Below are positions 56,040 to 64,000 of a stretch of 64,000 nucleotides of DNA, piece by piece. The stretch covers positions 1 to 64,000 of the forward strand of contig NZ_SCFY01000009.1 in assembly GCF_007049795.1 (NCBI RefSeq), written 5' to 3'. The DNA is from Ectopseudomonas mendocina (GTDB lineage Bacteria > Pseudomonadota > Gammaproteobacteria > Pseudomonadales > Pseudomonadaceae). Numbering within the stretch: position 1 is the first letter of the stretch; the number at the start of each line of letters is the position of its first letter. The position numbers and the translations under genes were made by a program. The notes under the pieces are model-generated. The model saw only the letters and a list, made by a program, of their open reading frames with translations. It had not been told where the DNA came from and searched no databases.

Positions 56040-56097
56040 GTAGGAGCGGCTTCAGCCGCGATCCATCGCAAAGCTCGCCGCTGAAGCGCCTCCCACA
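56040..56097. repeat. REP-type extragenic palindrome
   Basis: Begins GTAGGAGCGGCTTCAGCCGCG and ends GCTGAAGCGCCTCCCACA. It is the same element type as at 33009-33061, in a convergent intergenic gap. Confidence 0.85.
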
Positions 56098-56113
56098 GCG
56101 CCTTCACAAACCA

Positions 56114-56145
56114 AAACGCCCGAGCAATTGCCCGGGCGTTTGTTT
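56114..56145. terminator. Bidirectional terminator between xdhC and molybdoenzyme gene
   Basis: AAACGCCCG (56114-56122) pairs with CGGGCGTTT (56133-56141), followed by GTTT rightward and TTGG leftward. Serves two convergent genes. Confidence 0.75.
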
Positions 56146-56158
56146 ACCGCGTCTTCGG

Positions 56159-58399
56159 TCAGGCCTTGATCTGCGCCGGGAACGGCAGCTTGCGCAAGCG
56201 CACGCCGGTCGCTGCGAACAGCGCGTTGGCCAGCGCCGGAGCCAGCGGCGGCACACCGGGCTCACCGACACCGGTCGGGTTCTCCGCGGACGGTACGATA
56301 TGCACCTCGACCTTAGGCATCTCGTTCATGCGCAGCACCCGGAAGTCGTGGAAGTTCGATTGCTCGACCCGCCCTTCCTTCAGGGTGATCGCGCTGTGCT
56401 GGGCAGCCGCCAGGGCGAAGCCGATGCCGCCTTCCATCTGCGCCTTGATTACATCCGGGTTGATCGCGATGCCACAGTCCACGGCGCACACCACGCGATC
56501 CAGACGGTAGCTGCCATCGGCCTTCACCGTGACTTCGGCCACCTGCGCCACGAACGAGCCGAACGACTCGTGCACGGCAATGCCACGCCCGCGCTTCTCG
56601 CCCTCGGCACCCGCCGCCAGCGGTTTGTCCCAGCCGGCCTGCTTGGCGGCCAGCTCCAGCGCACCGCGGTGACGCGGATGACTTTCCAGCAGCGCATGAC
56701 GGAAGGCGTAAGGGTCCTGCCCTGCAGCGACGGCGGCCTCATCGATCATGGTTTCGGCGACGTAACCGGTGTGGGTATGACCGACCGAACGCCACCACAG
56801 CACCGGCACCTTGATATTGGTCGGCGTGCTCAGCTCCACCTGCAGGTTGGGCACGGCGTAGGAGAGATTGGAGAGACCCTCGACCGAGGTATGGTCGATG
56901 CCTTCCTTGATCATGAAGGGCTCCATCGAGGTACCGGTCATGATCGACTGCCCAACGATACGGTTGTGCCAGGCCTGCAGCTTGCCGGCCTCATCCAGGC
57001 CGATGCGTACGCGGTGCAGGTACAGCGGCCGGAAATAACCGCCACGGGTATCGTCCTCACGCGTCCAGACCATTTTCACCGGCGCATCCACGCCCTTGTC
57101 GCGCGCGGCCTTGGTAATCGCCACCGCCTCCAGTAGATAATCCGACACCGAGCTGGCGCGACGGCCGAAACTGCCGCCGGCGTATAGCTGGGTCAGCGAG
57201 ACCTGTTCGGGCTTGAGGCCCAGATAGCTGCTGATGATGGCCTGGTCGACGGTCTGGAACTGCTCGCCGTTCCAGATTTCGCAGCGATCGCTGGACAGCT
57301 TGACCAGGCAGTTCATCGGCTCCATCGCCGCATGCGCCAGATAGGGGAACTCGTAGTCGGCCTCGACGGTTTTCGCCGCCTGGGCCAGCGCCGCATCGGC
57401 GTCGCCCTTGCTCGTGGCCGGCCGACCTGGCTTGCCCGCATCGTCGCGGTATTGCGCGAGAATTTCCTCGCTGCCCAGGGTGAAGGCCTGGCTCTCATCC
57501 CAGTCGATCACCAGCGCATCGCGACCCTGGCGCGCCGCCCAGGTGTTCTTCGCCAACACGGCGACACCCGAACGGCCATGGGGCAGATCGCGAAACTCCA
57601 CCACCTCGACCACATCACGCACGGCCTTGGCCTTGATGCTGTCCACCTTGCGCGGCACACCGCCGAAACGCGGCGGGTAGGCGACCATCGCCACCAGCAT
57701 GCCGGGCAGCTTGAAGTCCTGGGTGAAGACGGCGCTGCCATCGGTCTTGCCCTGACTGTCCTTGCGGCGCAGCTCGCGCTTGCCGATCAGCTTGAAGTCC
57801 TTCGGGTTCTTGAGTTGCACCTGCTCCGGCACCGGTAGCGAGGCTGCCGCCTCGACCAGCTCACCGAAGCCGGCACTGCGACCTGAACCGGCGTGAATGA
57901 CCACGCCCTTGTCGACGCTGATTTCACTCACCGGCACGCTCCAACGCTGCGCGGCAGCCGCCACCAGCATGGCCTTGGCGGTCGCACCGGCGTTGCGCAT
58001 CTGCTCCCAGGAGTTGGCCATGGCGGTGCTGCCGCCGGTACCCTGCATCGGGCCAAAGGCGAGGTTGTTGTAGCGTTTCACATCGGCCGGCGCGCCTTCG
58101 ACGCGCACCTTGTCCCAGTCGGCATCCAGTTCTTCGGCAAGCAAGGTGGCCAGGCCGGTGTAGCTGCCCTGGCCCATTTCCAGGTGTTTGGCCAGAACGG
58201 TCACCGTGCCATCGAGGTCGATTCGCACGAAGGCGTTCGGCTCCAGCGGGCCGCCTGCTGCGGCCAGCGCATCCATGCCGCGCAGCAGCGGCGCGAAGAA
58301 AATGCCCAGCGCCAGGCCACCGCCACCCTTGAGCAGGGTGCGACGGCTGACATTGAGGATGCCGCGAGTGGCGCTATCGGGAGTTTCTATCTTGCCCAT
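56159..58399 (-). CDS. Molybdopterin-binding oxidoreductase large subunit (IorB-like)
   Basis: This 746-residue xanthine-oxidase-family subunit resembles isoquinoline 1-oxidoreductase beta. It has a twin-arginine signal ([19 protein letters not shown]), molybdopterin-binding segments such as [20 protein letters not shown] and [20 protein letters not shown], a [20 protein letters not shown] motif, and the C-terminal [20 protein letters not shown] that includes the catalytic Glu. It oxidizes an aldehyde or N-heterocycle in the periplasm. The gene is preceded by the [2Fe-2S] subunit gene (15 bp apart) and faces xdhC. A cytochrome acceptor subunit is not seen. Confidence 0.88.
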   Translation of the reverse strand: MGKIETPDSATRGILNVSRRTLLKGGGGLALGIFFAPLLRGMDALAAAGGPLEPNAFVRIDLDGTVTVLAKHLEMGQGSYTGLATLLAEELDADWDKVRVEGAPADVKRYNNLAFGPMQGTGGSTAMANSWEQMRNAGATAKAMLVAAAAQRWSVPVSEISVDKGVVIHAGSGRSAGFGELVEAAASLPVPEQVQLKNPKDFKLIGKRELRRKDSQGKTDGSAVFTQDFKLPGMLVAMVAYPPRFGGVPRKVDSIKAKAVRDVVEVVEFRDLPHGRSGVAVLAKNTWAARQGRDALVIDWDESQAFTLGSEEILAQYRDDAGKPGRPATSKGDADAALAQAAKTVEADYEFPYLAHAAMEPMNCLVKLSSDRCEIWNGEQFQTVDQAIISSYLGLKPEQVSLTQLYAGGSFGRRASSVSDYLLEAVAITKAARDKGVDAPVKMVWTREDDTRGGYFRPLYLHRVRIGLDEAGKLQAWHNRIVGQSIMTGTSMEPFMIKEGIDHTSVEGLSNLSYAVPNLQVELSTPTNIKVPVLWWRSVGHTHTGYVAETMIDEAAVAAGQDPYAFRHALLESHPRHRGALELAAKQAGWDKPLAAGAEGEKRGRGIAVHESFGSFVAQVAEVTVKADGSYRLDRVVCAVDCGIAINPDVIKAQMEGGIGFALAAAQHSAITLKEGRVEQSNFHDFRVLRMNEMPKVEVHIVPSAENPTGVGEPGVPPLAPALANALFAATGVRLRKLPFPAQIKA

Positions 58400-58413
58400 G
58401 TCTATGCGCCTCC

Positions 58414-58872
58414 TCAGGCCAGTTTGTCGGCAGCTTCGTGAATCGCGGCGCGAATCCGCACGTAGGTCGCGCAGCGGCAGATATTGCCGCTCATGGCCGC
58501 ATCGATATCGGCGTCGCTCGGCGCCTTGTTGCTACTCAGCAAGGCCGTCGCCGCCATGATCTGCCCGGACTGGCAGTAACCGCACTGGACCACATCGAGT
58601 TGCCTCCAGGCCTCCTGAACCACCTTGCCTATGGCATCTTCGCCGACCGCCTCGATGGTACTGATGCGCTTGCCGGCTACCGCCGACACTGGCGTGATAC
58701 AGGAGCGGGTCGGCTGGCCTTCGACGTTCACCGTGCAGGCGCCGCACAGCGCCATGCCACAGCCGTACTTGGTGCCGGTGAGATTGGCAACGTCGCGCAA
58801 TGCCCAGAGCAGCGGCATATCGTCGGCCACGTCAAGCTCGTGGTCCTGGCCATTGAGATTCAGGGTAATCAT
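58414..58872 (-). CDS. [2Fe-2S] subunit of molybdenum oxidoreductase (IorA-like)
   Basis: This 152-residue protein binds two [2Fe-2S] clusters: YGCGMALCGACTVNVEG (plant-ferredoxin type, with CITPV supplying the fourth Cys) and QCGYCQSGQI with GNICRCATY (helical domain). It passes electrons from the molybdenum subunit encoded directly downstream. The start at 58872 (MITLNLNGQDHELDV) has GGTGGG upstream and fits IorA length. Confidence 0.92.
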   Translation of the reverse strand: MITLNLNGQDHELDVADDMPLLWALRDVANLTGTKYGCGMALCGACTVNVEGQPTRSCITPVSAVAGKRISTIEAVGEDAIGKVVQEAWRQLDVVQCGYCQSGQIMAATALLSSNKAPSDADIDAAMSGNICRCATYVRIRAAIHEAADKLA

Positions 58873-59122
58873 GGTCTGCCCACCTTGTTCTGATGGTGTC
58901 TGATGGTTCCGGCATGGCTTGCCGGTGGTCACGGTCAACCCCGCACACAGGGGGCCAGATCATCACTGTAGTGGGCACAAAAGCACCTGTCGCCGCCGAC
59001 CACAGAGATCGGCAGAACCGGGCAATAAGTTCGTAGAATCGGGCAAGCCGATGGATGGCACCTGCGTTTCGCTCATGAAATTTCGTATAAAGTATATTAA
59101 GCAACCATCAGAGTAGTCCGCC

Positions 59123-59794
59123 TTGCCTCTTGCTCGCTTCAACGCCCCCAACCTCGGCCTTACACCAACTGCCTCGGAGGTCATAGCCAAACACCTGCGT
59201 GACGCAATCGTTGCGGGCGATATCGCTGAGGGCGAGCCAATCAGGCAGGACGACGTGGCGAGCCTGTTCAACGTCAGCAAGATTCCCGTACGTGAAGCGC
59301 TCAAGCGTTTGGAGGCCGAAGGCCTGGTCATGTTCCAACGTAACAAGGGAGCTGTGGTAACACGCATCTCCGAGCCGGAACTGGCGCAGATGTTCGAAGT
59401 GCGCATCCTGCTTGAAGACAAAGTGCTGCGCCTGGCCATCCCCAATATGACCGAAGAGACCTTCGCTCACGCCGAAAGCATTTGTGAGGAGTTCGTTGGC
59501 GAAGTCGATGTGGGTCACTGGGCCGAACTTAACTGGAAGCTGCACGCCTGCCTCTACGAACCAGCCCAGCGACCTTTTCTGGTCAGCCTCATCCGCTCGA
59601 TCCACGACAAACTGGAACGCTATTTGCGCATGCAGATGAGCCTGTCCGAAGGTAAGGATCGCGCTGATCACGAACATCGTGCAATCATCGATGCCTGCCG
59701 TGCAGGCAATGTAGATCATGCAGCTGCACTGCTCGACGAACATATAACCGGTGTCTGCAGCAGCCTCTTCGCACATCTGCCGGGCCATCGCTGA
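59123..59794 (+). CDS. GntR/FadR-type regulator (FCD domain)
   Basis: This 223-residue regulator has an N-terminal winged helix (ASEVIAKHLRDAIVAGDIAE, RQDDVASLFNVSKIPVREAL, KRLEAEGLV) and a C-terminal FCD helical domain whose histidines (DHEHRAIIDACRAG) may bind a metal and effector. The frame begins at TTG 59123 (LPLARFNAPNLG) with no strong ribosome site. Located 270 bp upstream of the 4-hydroxyproline epimerase gene, it is a candidate regulator of that cluster or of the molybdoenzyme. Confidence 0.83.
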   Translation: MPLARFNAPNLGLTPTASEVIAKHLRDAIVAGDIAEGEPIRQDDVASLFNVSKIPVREALKRLEAEGLVMFQRNKGAVVTRISEPELAQMFEVRILLEDKVLRLAIPNMTEETFAHAESICEEFVGEVDVGHWAELNWKLHACLYEPAQRPFLVSLIRSIHDKLERYLRMQMSLSEGKDRADHEHRAIIDACRAGNVDHAAALLDEHITGVCSSLFAHLPGHR

Positions 59795-60062
59795 TCCTCC
59801 GTCGAAAGCAGCGCCAGCTCGGCAGTCTGCCCCAGGCAGCCCTGGCGCAATCTGCCGATCAGTGGCAGATCCGCCTGCATACCGCATCGAGCAGAACGTT
59901 GTAGCCAGATGAGCAACACAGCAGCTTCCACATCAACCGGTAGCAGAAGGTCGAGCTTGTGACTGTGCTAATTTCATCATCCGATTGACACAAATCCTTC
60001 AAGCCGGAGCGGCCGCCTCGCGTCACTCTGTAGCCACCCAAATGGCACACAGGCATGGTCAC

Positions 60063-60998
60063 ATGAAACGCATCGAGGTAATCGACTCCCACACCGGCGG
60101 TGAACCGACCCGTCTGGTCACCCGCGGTTTTCCTGACCTGGGCAACGGCAGCATGGCCGAGCGCAAGCAGTTGCTGGCCAGCCAGCACGATCAATGGCGT
60201 GCAGCCAGCGTGCTCGAGCCGCGCGGCAGCGACGTGCTGGTCGGTGCCCTGTTATGCGAGCCTGTCGATCCCAGCGCCTGTGCCGGAGTCATCTTCTTCA
60301 ACAACACCGGCTACCTCGGCATGTGCGGCCACGGCACCATCGGCCTGGTGGTTTCCCTGGCGCATATGGGCCGCATCGGGCCAGGCGTGCACAAGATCGA
60401 AACCCCGGTCGGCACCGTCGAGGCGACCCTGCACGACGACCGTTCGGTGAGCGTGCGCAACGTACCTGCCTACCGTTACCGCCAAGCGGTAACACTGGAT
60501 GTGCCAGGCCACGGTAAAGTGACCGGCGACATCGCCTGGGGCGGCAACTGGTTCTTTTTGATCAGCGAGCACGGCCAACGCATCGCTGGCGATAACGTCG
60601 AAGCACTTACCGCTTACACCTATGCGGTGCAGAAAGCGCTGGAAGAGCAAGGAATTCGTGGTGAGGATGGCGGCCTGATCGACCATATCGAGCTGTTCGC
60701 CGATGACGCCGAAGCCGATAGCCGTAACTTCGTGCTCTGCCCCGGCAAGGCCTACGACCGCTCGCCCTGTGGCACCGGTACCAGCGCCAAGCTGGCCTGC
60801 CTGGCCGCCGACGGCAAGCTGCTGCCCGGCTCGATCTGGCGCCAGGCCAGCGTGATCGGTAGCCAGTTCGAAGGCAGCTACGAGCAGGCCGAAAACGGCC
60901 GCATCATCCCCACCATTCGTGGCCGGGCCAATATCAGCGCCGAGGCCACCCTACTCATCGAAGAAGACGATCCGTTCGCCTGGGGCATCGTTCCGTGA
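60063..60998 (+). CDS. lhpA: 4-hydroxyproline 2-epimerase
   Basis: This 311-residue proline-racemase-family enzyme interconverts trans-4-hydroxy-L-proline and cis-4-hydroxy-D-proline. Both catalytic cysteines are present: [11 protein letters not shown] (first Cys) and [16 protein letters not shown] (second Cys). The start ATG 60063 ([19 protein letters not shown]) matches homologues. The stop overlaps the GTG start of the following FAD oxidoreductase gene (GTGA). It is the first enzyme of the hydroxyproline breakdown module. Confidence 0.94.
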   Translation: MKRIEVIDSHTGGEPTRLVTRGFPDLGNGSMAERKQLLASQHDQWRAASVLEPRGSDVLVGALLCEPVDPSACAGVIFFNNTGYLGMCGHGTIGLVVSLAHMGRIGPGVHKIETPVGTVEATLHDDRSVSVRNVPAYRYRQAVTLDVPGHGKVTGDIAWGGNWFFLISEHGQRIAGDNVEALTAYTYAVQKALEEQGIRGEDGGLIDHIELFADDAEADSRNFVLCPGKAYDRSPCGTGTSAKLACLAADGKLLPGSIWRQASVIGSQFEGSYEQAENGRIIPTIRGRANISAEATLLIEEDDPFAWGIVP

Positions 60999-62104
60999 GT
61001 GACGGCGCCGACTTCATCGTCATCGGCGCCGGTATCGTCGGCGCCGCCTGCGCCCATGAACTGGCCAGCCGTGGCCAACGCGTGCTGGTGCTTGACGCGG
61101 GCCTGCGTGCGGCGACGGCTGCCGGCATGGGCCACCTGATCGTGCTCGACGACAACCCGGCCGAACTGGCGCTCAGCCAGTATTCGGTGCAGCGCTGGCG
61201 CGACTGGTCACGGGACATGCCGGACGACTGCGCCTATCGGCAGAACGGCACCCTGTGGCTGGCCGCCAATGCCGAGGAAATGGCCGTGGCCGAGGCCAAG
61301 TATCAGGTACTGCGCGAGCATGGCCTGGACTGCGAGCTGCTCGGCGCGCAAGCCCTGCACAACGCCGAACCAGAGCTGCGCGACGGTCTGCACGGCGGCC
61401 TGCGGGTAATCGGTGACGGCATTCTCTATGCACCCAACGCGGCGCGCTGGCTGCTCGACCATCCACTGATCGAGTGCCGCCAGGCGCATGTCGTGGAGAT
61501 CGACGGCAACCGAGTACGCCTGGAAAGTGGTAGCAGGCTCAGCGCCCAAGCGGTGATCCTCGCTGGCGGTACTCATGCCAGCACACTATGCCCGGAACTG
61601 CCGATCGAACCGAAGAAAGGCCACCTGCTGATCACCGACCGTTACCCGGGGCGAATCAGCCACACCCTGGTGGAGCTGGGTTACGTCACCAGCGCGCACA
61701 ACGCCACTGGCCCGTCGACCGCCGCCAATATCCAGCCACGCCCAACCGGCCAGCTGTTCATCGGCGCCTCGCGGCAGTTCAATACCACCGACCCGGAAAT
61801 CGAACCGTGGATGCTGGCGAAGATGCTGCAGCGCGCCGTCGATTACGTGCCAGGCCTGGCCCAGCTCAACGGCATCCGCGCCTGGACCGGCTTTCGCGCC
61901 GCCAGCCCGGACGGCCTGCCGCTGCTCGGTGAACATCCGCAGCGCCCCGGCCTGTGGCTGGCGGTCGGCCACGAAGGCCTCGGTGTTACCACCGCGCCGG
62001 GCAGCGCCGACCTTCTGATTGCCCAGTTGCTCGGTGAAACCGCGCCACTGGCGCTGGAACCCTATCTGCCGCAGCGCTTCGCCGGAGTACGCGCGCATGC
62101 CTGA
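60995..62104 (+). CDS. lhpB: D-hydroxyproline dehydrogenase FAD subunit (beta, DAO family)
   Basis: This 369-residue DAO-type flavoprotein starts at GTG 60995, with [20 protein letters not shown] at its N-terminus, [20 protein letters not shown] and a C-terminal [19 protein letters not shown] then [20 protein letters not shown]. It oxidizes cis-4-hydroxy-D-proline, passing electrons through the small [2Fe-2S] subunit and another FAD subunit encoded downstream. Translation is coupled at both ends: GTGA with the epimerase and an 8-base overlap with the next gene. Confidence 0.9.
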   Translation: MSDGADFIVIGAGIVGAACAHELASRGQRVLVLDAGLRAATAAGMGHLIVLDDNPAELALSQYSVQRWRDWSRDMPDDCAYRQNGTLWLAANAEEMAVAEAKYQVLREHGLDCELLGAQALHNAEPELRDGLHGGLRVIGDGILYAPNAARWLLDHPLIECRQAHVVEIDGNRVRLESGSRLSAQAVILAGGTHASTLCPELPIEPKKGHLLITDRYPGRISHTLVELGYVTSAHNATGPSTAANIQPRPTGQLFIGASRQFNTTDPEIEPWMLAKMLQRAVDYVPGLAQLNGIRAWTGFRAASPDGLPLLGEHPQRPGLWLAVGHEGLGVTTAPGSADLLIAQLLGETAPLALEPYLPQRFAGVRAHA

Positions 62105-62333
62105 ACTGATTCTCGACGGCCACCCGCTGCAGGTGGCCCCCGGTACCACGGTCGCCGCCGCGCTGATGCTCGGCGGTGATGGCACCAGCCGCACCTCGGT
62201 CAGCGGCCAGCGCCGTGCGCCGGTGTGTGGCATGGGTATCTGCCAGGAATGCCGGGTAACCATCGACGGCCAGCGCCGCCTGGCCTGCCAGACCCTTTGC
62301 CGCGATGGCATGCAGGTGGAGAGCCGGCCATGA
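62097..62333 (+). CDS. D-hydroxyproline dehydrogenase [2Fe-2S] subunit (gamma)
   Basis: This 78-residue ferredoxin-like protein has VCGMGICQECRVTIDGQRRL and ACQT, supplying four cysteines of a [2Fe-2S] cluster. It matches the HcnA/LhpF-type small subunit. It overlaps the upstream gene by 8 bases and the downstream gene by ATGA, so stoichiometric synthesis is expected. Confidence 0.9.
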   Translation: MPELILDGHPLQVAPGTTVAAALMLGGDGTSRTSVSGQRRAPVCGMGICQECRVTIDGQRRLACQTLCRDGMQVESRP

Positions 62334-63565
62334 AGGTGGACATCCTCATCATCGGTGCCGGCCCTGCCGGTATGGCCGCCGCCCTGGCTGCCGCGCCGAG
62401 TGGCGCACGCATCGCCGTGCTCGACGACAACCCCGCCGCTGGCGGACAGATCTGGCGCGACGGCCCGCAGGCGCACCTGCCGCCGCTGGCCCGCGAGCAT
62501 CGCAGACGGCTGGAGGCACAGGCCAACATCGAGCTGCTGCCGGCCACCCGCGTGGTCGCCCTGGCCGGGGCCAAGGCGCTGCTGGTGGAAGACCCAGAGC
62601 AGGGCCGCGTCATCGCCTACGACAAGCTGATTCTGTGCACTGGCGCCCGTGAGTTGTTAATACCGTTTCCCGGCTGGACGCTACCCGGTGTTACCGGCGC
62701 CGGCGGCCTGCAGGCGCTGATCAAGGGTGGCATGCCGGTGGCCGGCGAGCGCATCGTCATCGCCGGCAGCGGCCCATTGCTGCTGGCCAGCGCCGCTACC
62801 GCGAAGGAAAACGGTGCCCAGGTCGTAAGCATCACCGAACAGGCGAGTTGGTCAGCGCTGGCCGGCTTTGCCGCGCAATTGCCACGCTGGCCACACAAGC
62901 TGCTGCAATTGTTCGGCCTGTTCCACCCTGGCTACCGGGCCAACAGCCATGTCGTCGAAGCCCTGGGTGATGGGCGCCTGGAAGCGGTGCGCCTAAATAG
63001 CGGTGGGCAGATTCGCGAAATCGCCTGCGACCGCCTGGCTTGTGGCTTCGGCCTGATTCCCAACCTGCAACTCGGCCAGGCCCTGGGCTGCCGCATCGAC
63101 AACAACGCGATTGCCGTCGATGCCTGGCAGGCCACCAGCCTCGCCGATCACTACGCCGCCGGGGAAAGCACCGGTTTTGGCGGCAGTGAAAAAGCCCTGG
63201 TCGAAGGCGCCATTGCCGGCCATACCGCAGTGGGCGACCGTGATGCGGCGCAGCACCTGTGGCCACAGCGCCAGCGCTGGCATGGCTTCGCCAGTGCGCT
63301 GAACGCCACCTTCGCCCTGCGTGACGAGGTGAAGAACCTGGCCAAGCCGGACACCCTGATCTGCCGCTGTGAAGATGTGCCGCTGGCCGCAGTCACCGAT
63401 CACCAAGGTTGGAGCCAGGCGAAGATGGCCAGCCGTTGCGGCATGGGACCCTGCCAGGGGCGCATCTGCGGCGGTGCAGCGCAGGCCTTGTTCGGCTGGC
63501 AGCCAGCGGCGCCACGCCCGCCATTCAGCCCCGCGCGTATCGGCACCCTGCTCCACCTGCAGTAG
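62330..63565 (+). CDS. D-hydroxyproline dehydrogenase NAD(P)/FAD subunit (alpha)
   Basis: This 411-residue flavoprotein is of the HcnB type: N-terminal KVDILIIGAGPAGMAAALAA, a second nucleotide-binding segment GERIVIAGSGPLLLASAATA, and a C-terminal BFD-like [2Fe-2S] domain with ICRCEDVPLAAV and RCGMGPCQGRICGG. It completes the three-subunit dehydrogenase. ATG 62330 overlaps the previous stop. Confidence 0.9.
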   Translation: MKVDILIIGAGPAGMAAALAAAPSGARIAVLDDNPAAGGQIWRDGPQAHLPPLAREHRRRLEAQANIELLPATRVVALAGAKALLVEDPEQGRVIAYDKLILCTGARELLIPFPGWTLPGVTGAGGLQALIKGGMPVAGERIVIAGSGPLLLASAATAKENGAQVVSITEQASWSALAGFAAQLPRWPHKLLQLFGLFHPGYRANSHVVEALGDGRLEAVRLNSGGQIREIACDRLACGFGLIPNLQLGQALGCRIDNNAIAVDAWQATSLADHYAAGESTGFGGSEKALVEGAIAGHTAVGDRDAAQHLWPQRQRWHGFASALNATFALRDEVKNLAKPDTLICRCEDVPLAAVTDHQGWSQAKMASRCGMGPCQGRICGGAAQALFGWQPAAPRPPFSPARIGTLLHLQ

Positions 63566-63635
63566 CGTCGTTCGAGCACTACCCAGGTGGCCCTTCGGGC
63601 CGTATGCTCAGGAGCCACCACCTACCAGTCCCAAG

Positions 63636-64000
63636 ATGCTAGACCTTCTGCCACGCTCCACGCTCACCGACCTACCCACACTGCTCGCCAGCCTTGCGGC
63701 GATCGCGCCGTTACTGGATGCAATGCCCGGCGTGGTGTTCTTCATCAAGGACCCCCAGGCGCGCTACATGATGGTCAATCAGACGCTGGCACGGCGCTGC
63801 GGCTTAAAGGACAAGCAGGAGCTACTCGGGCGCACCGCCGAGGATGTCTTCCCATCGCGTCTGGGCCCGCAGTACACCGCCCAGGATCTACAAGTTCTTC
63901 ACGCCGGCTCACATCTGGAAAACCAGCTTGAGCTGCACCTATACCCCGAACACCTGACCGGGTGGTGCCTGACCCATAAGCTAGCCTTGCGCAATGTTGC
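63636..64000 (+). CDS. PAS-containing AraC-type regulator (partial, LhpR-like)
   Basis: The frame is open from ATG 63636 to the window end. The visible 121 residues show a PAS domain: AIAPLLDAMPGVVFFIKDPQ, RYMMVNQTLARRCGLKDKQE and LLGRTAEDVFPSRLGPQYTA. Position right after the dehydrogenase genes and on the same strand matches the AraC-family activators with an N-terminal PAS domain in pseudomonad hydroxyproline clusters, but the DNA-binding domain lies outside the window. AGGAG lies further upstream (63610-63614). Confidence 0.75.
   Translation, partial: MLDLLPRSTLTDLPTLLASLAAIAPLLDAMPGVVFFIKDPQARYMMVNQTLARRCGLKDKQELLGRTAEDVFPSRLGPQYTAQDLQVLHAGSHLENQLELHLYPEHLTGWCLTHKLALRNV

Overview
The window is a chromosomal segment from a Pseudomonas-type gammaproteobacterium. 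This is inferred from GC-rich coding DNA, REP-type palindromes, and familiar pseudomonad gene groups: gcdH with a CoA-transferase and a LysR regulator, split pntAA-pntAB-pntB, gamma carbonic anhydrase-prlC-YheV followed by a PA0069-type radical SAM gene, two-subunit pyruvate carboxylase with its LysR regulator, and a hydroxyproline (lhp) cluster. The species cannot be fixed from the sequence alone.

Layout. 1-265: two tandem stable-RNA promoters firing leftward out of the window. 266-3800: glutarate/lysine catabolism (CoA-transferase, GcdH, LysR). 4268-7154: proton-translocating transhydrogenase operon, closed by a strong terminator. 7513-10981: two DUF1127 mini-proteins, two DUF2388 proteins and a DUF4105 protein. 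10983-14382 (minus): operon of a CHASE2 membrane protein, a small secreted protein and an M48 lipoprotein. 14490-21170: GFA enzyme, AEC transporter, a substrate-binding protein gene killed by one amber codon, a solitary PilT/PilU-type ATPase, a Na/Pi symporter and an NCS2 permease. 21285-28773: amino-compound uptake and oxidation region with a fused TRAP permease, two paralogous TAXI binding proteins, RidA, a D-amino-acid dehydrogenase-like enzyme and a LysR regulator. 28917-40342: a truncated AraC remnant and housekeeping or peripheral genes, including prlC.

40419-49264: a LexA-box-controlled radical SAM gene is split by an AT-rich element of about 7.8 kb (40652-48435). The element encodes a phage gpA-like HUH replication endonuclease, two small unknown proteins, a secreted protein, a MOBP-like relaxase with long acidic repeats, a MobC-like accessory protein and a large serine recombinase. 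Removing it rejoins a 353-codon gene exactly in frame. The insertion lies inside the codons for the CX3CX2C iron-sulfur motif. It looks like an integrative and mobilizable element that carries its own rolling-circle initiator, and it is the most notable object here.

49418-64000: beta carbonic anhydrase; pyruvate carboxylase subunits with a divergent LysR regulator; XdhC facing an isoquinoline-1-oxidoreductase-like molybdoenzyme pair; and the hydroxyproline module (GntR regulator, 4-hydroxyproline epimerase, three-subunit D-hydroxyproline dehydrogenase, and a PAS-containing AraC-type regulator cut by the window end).
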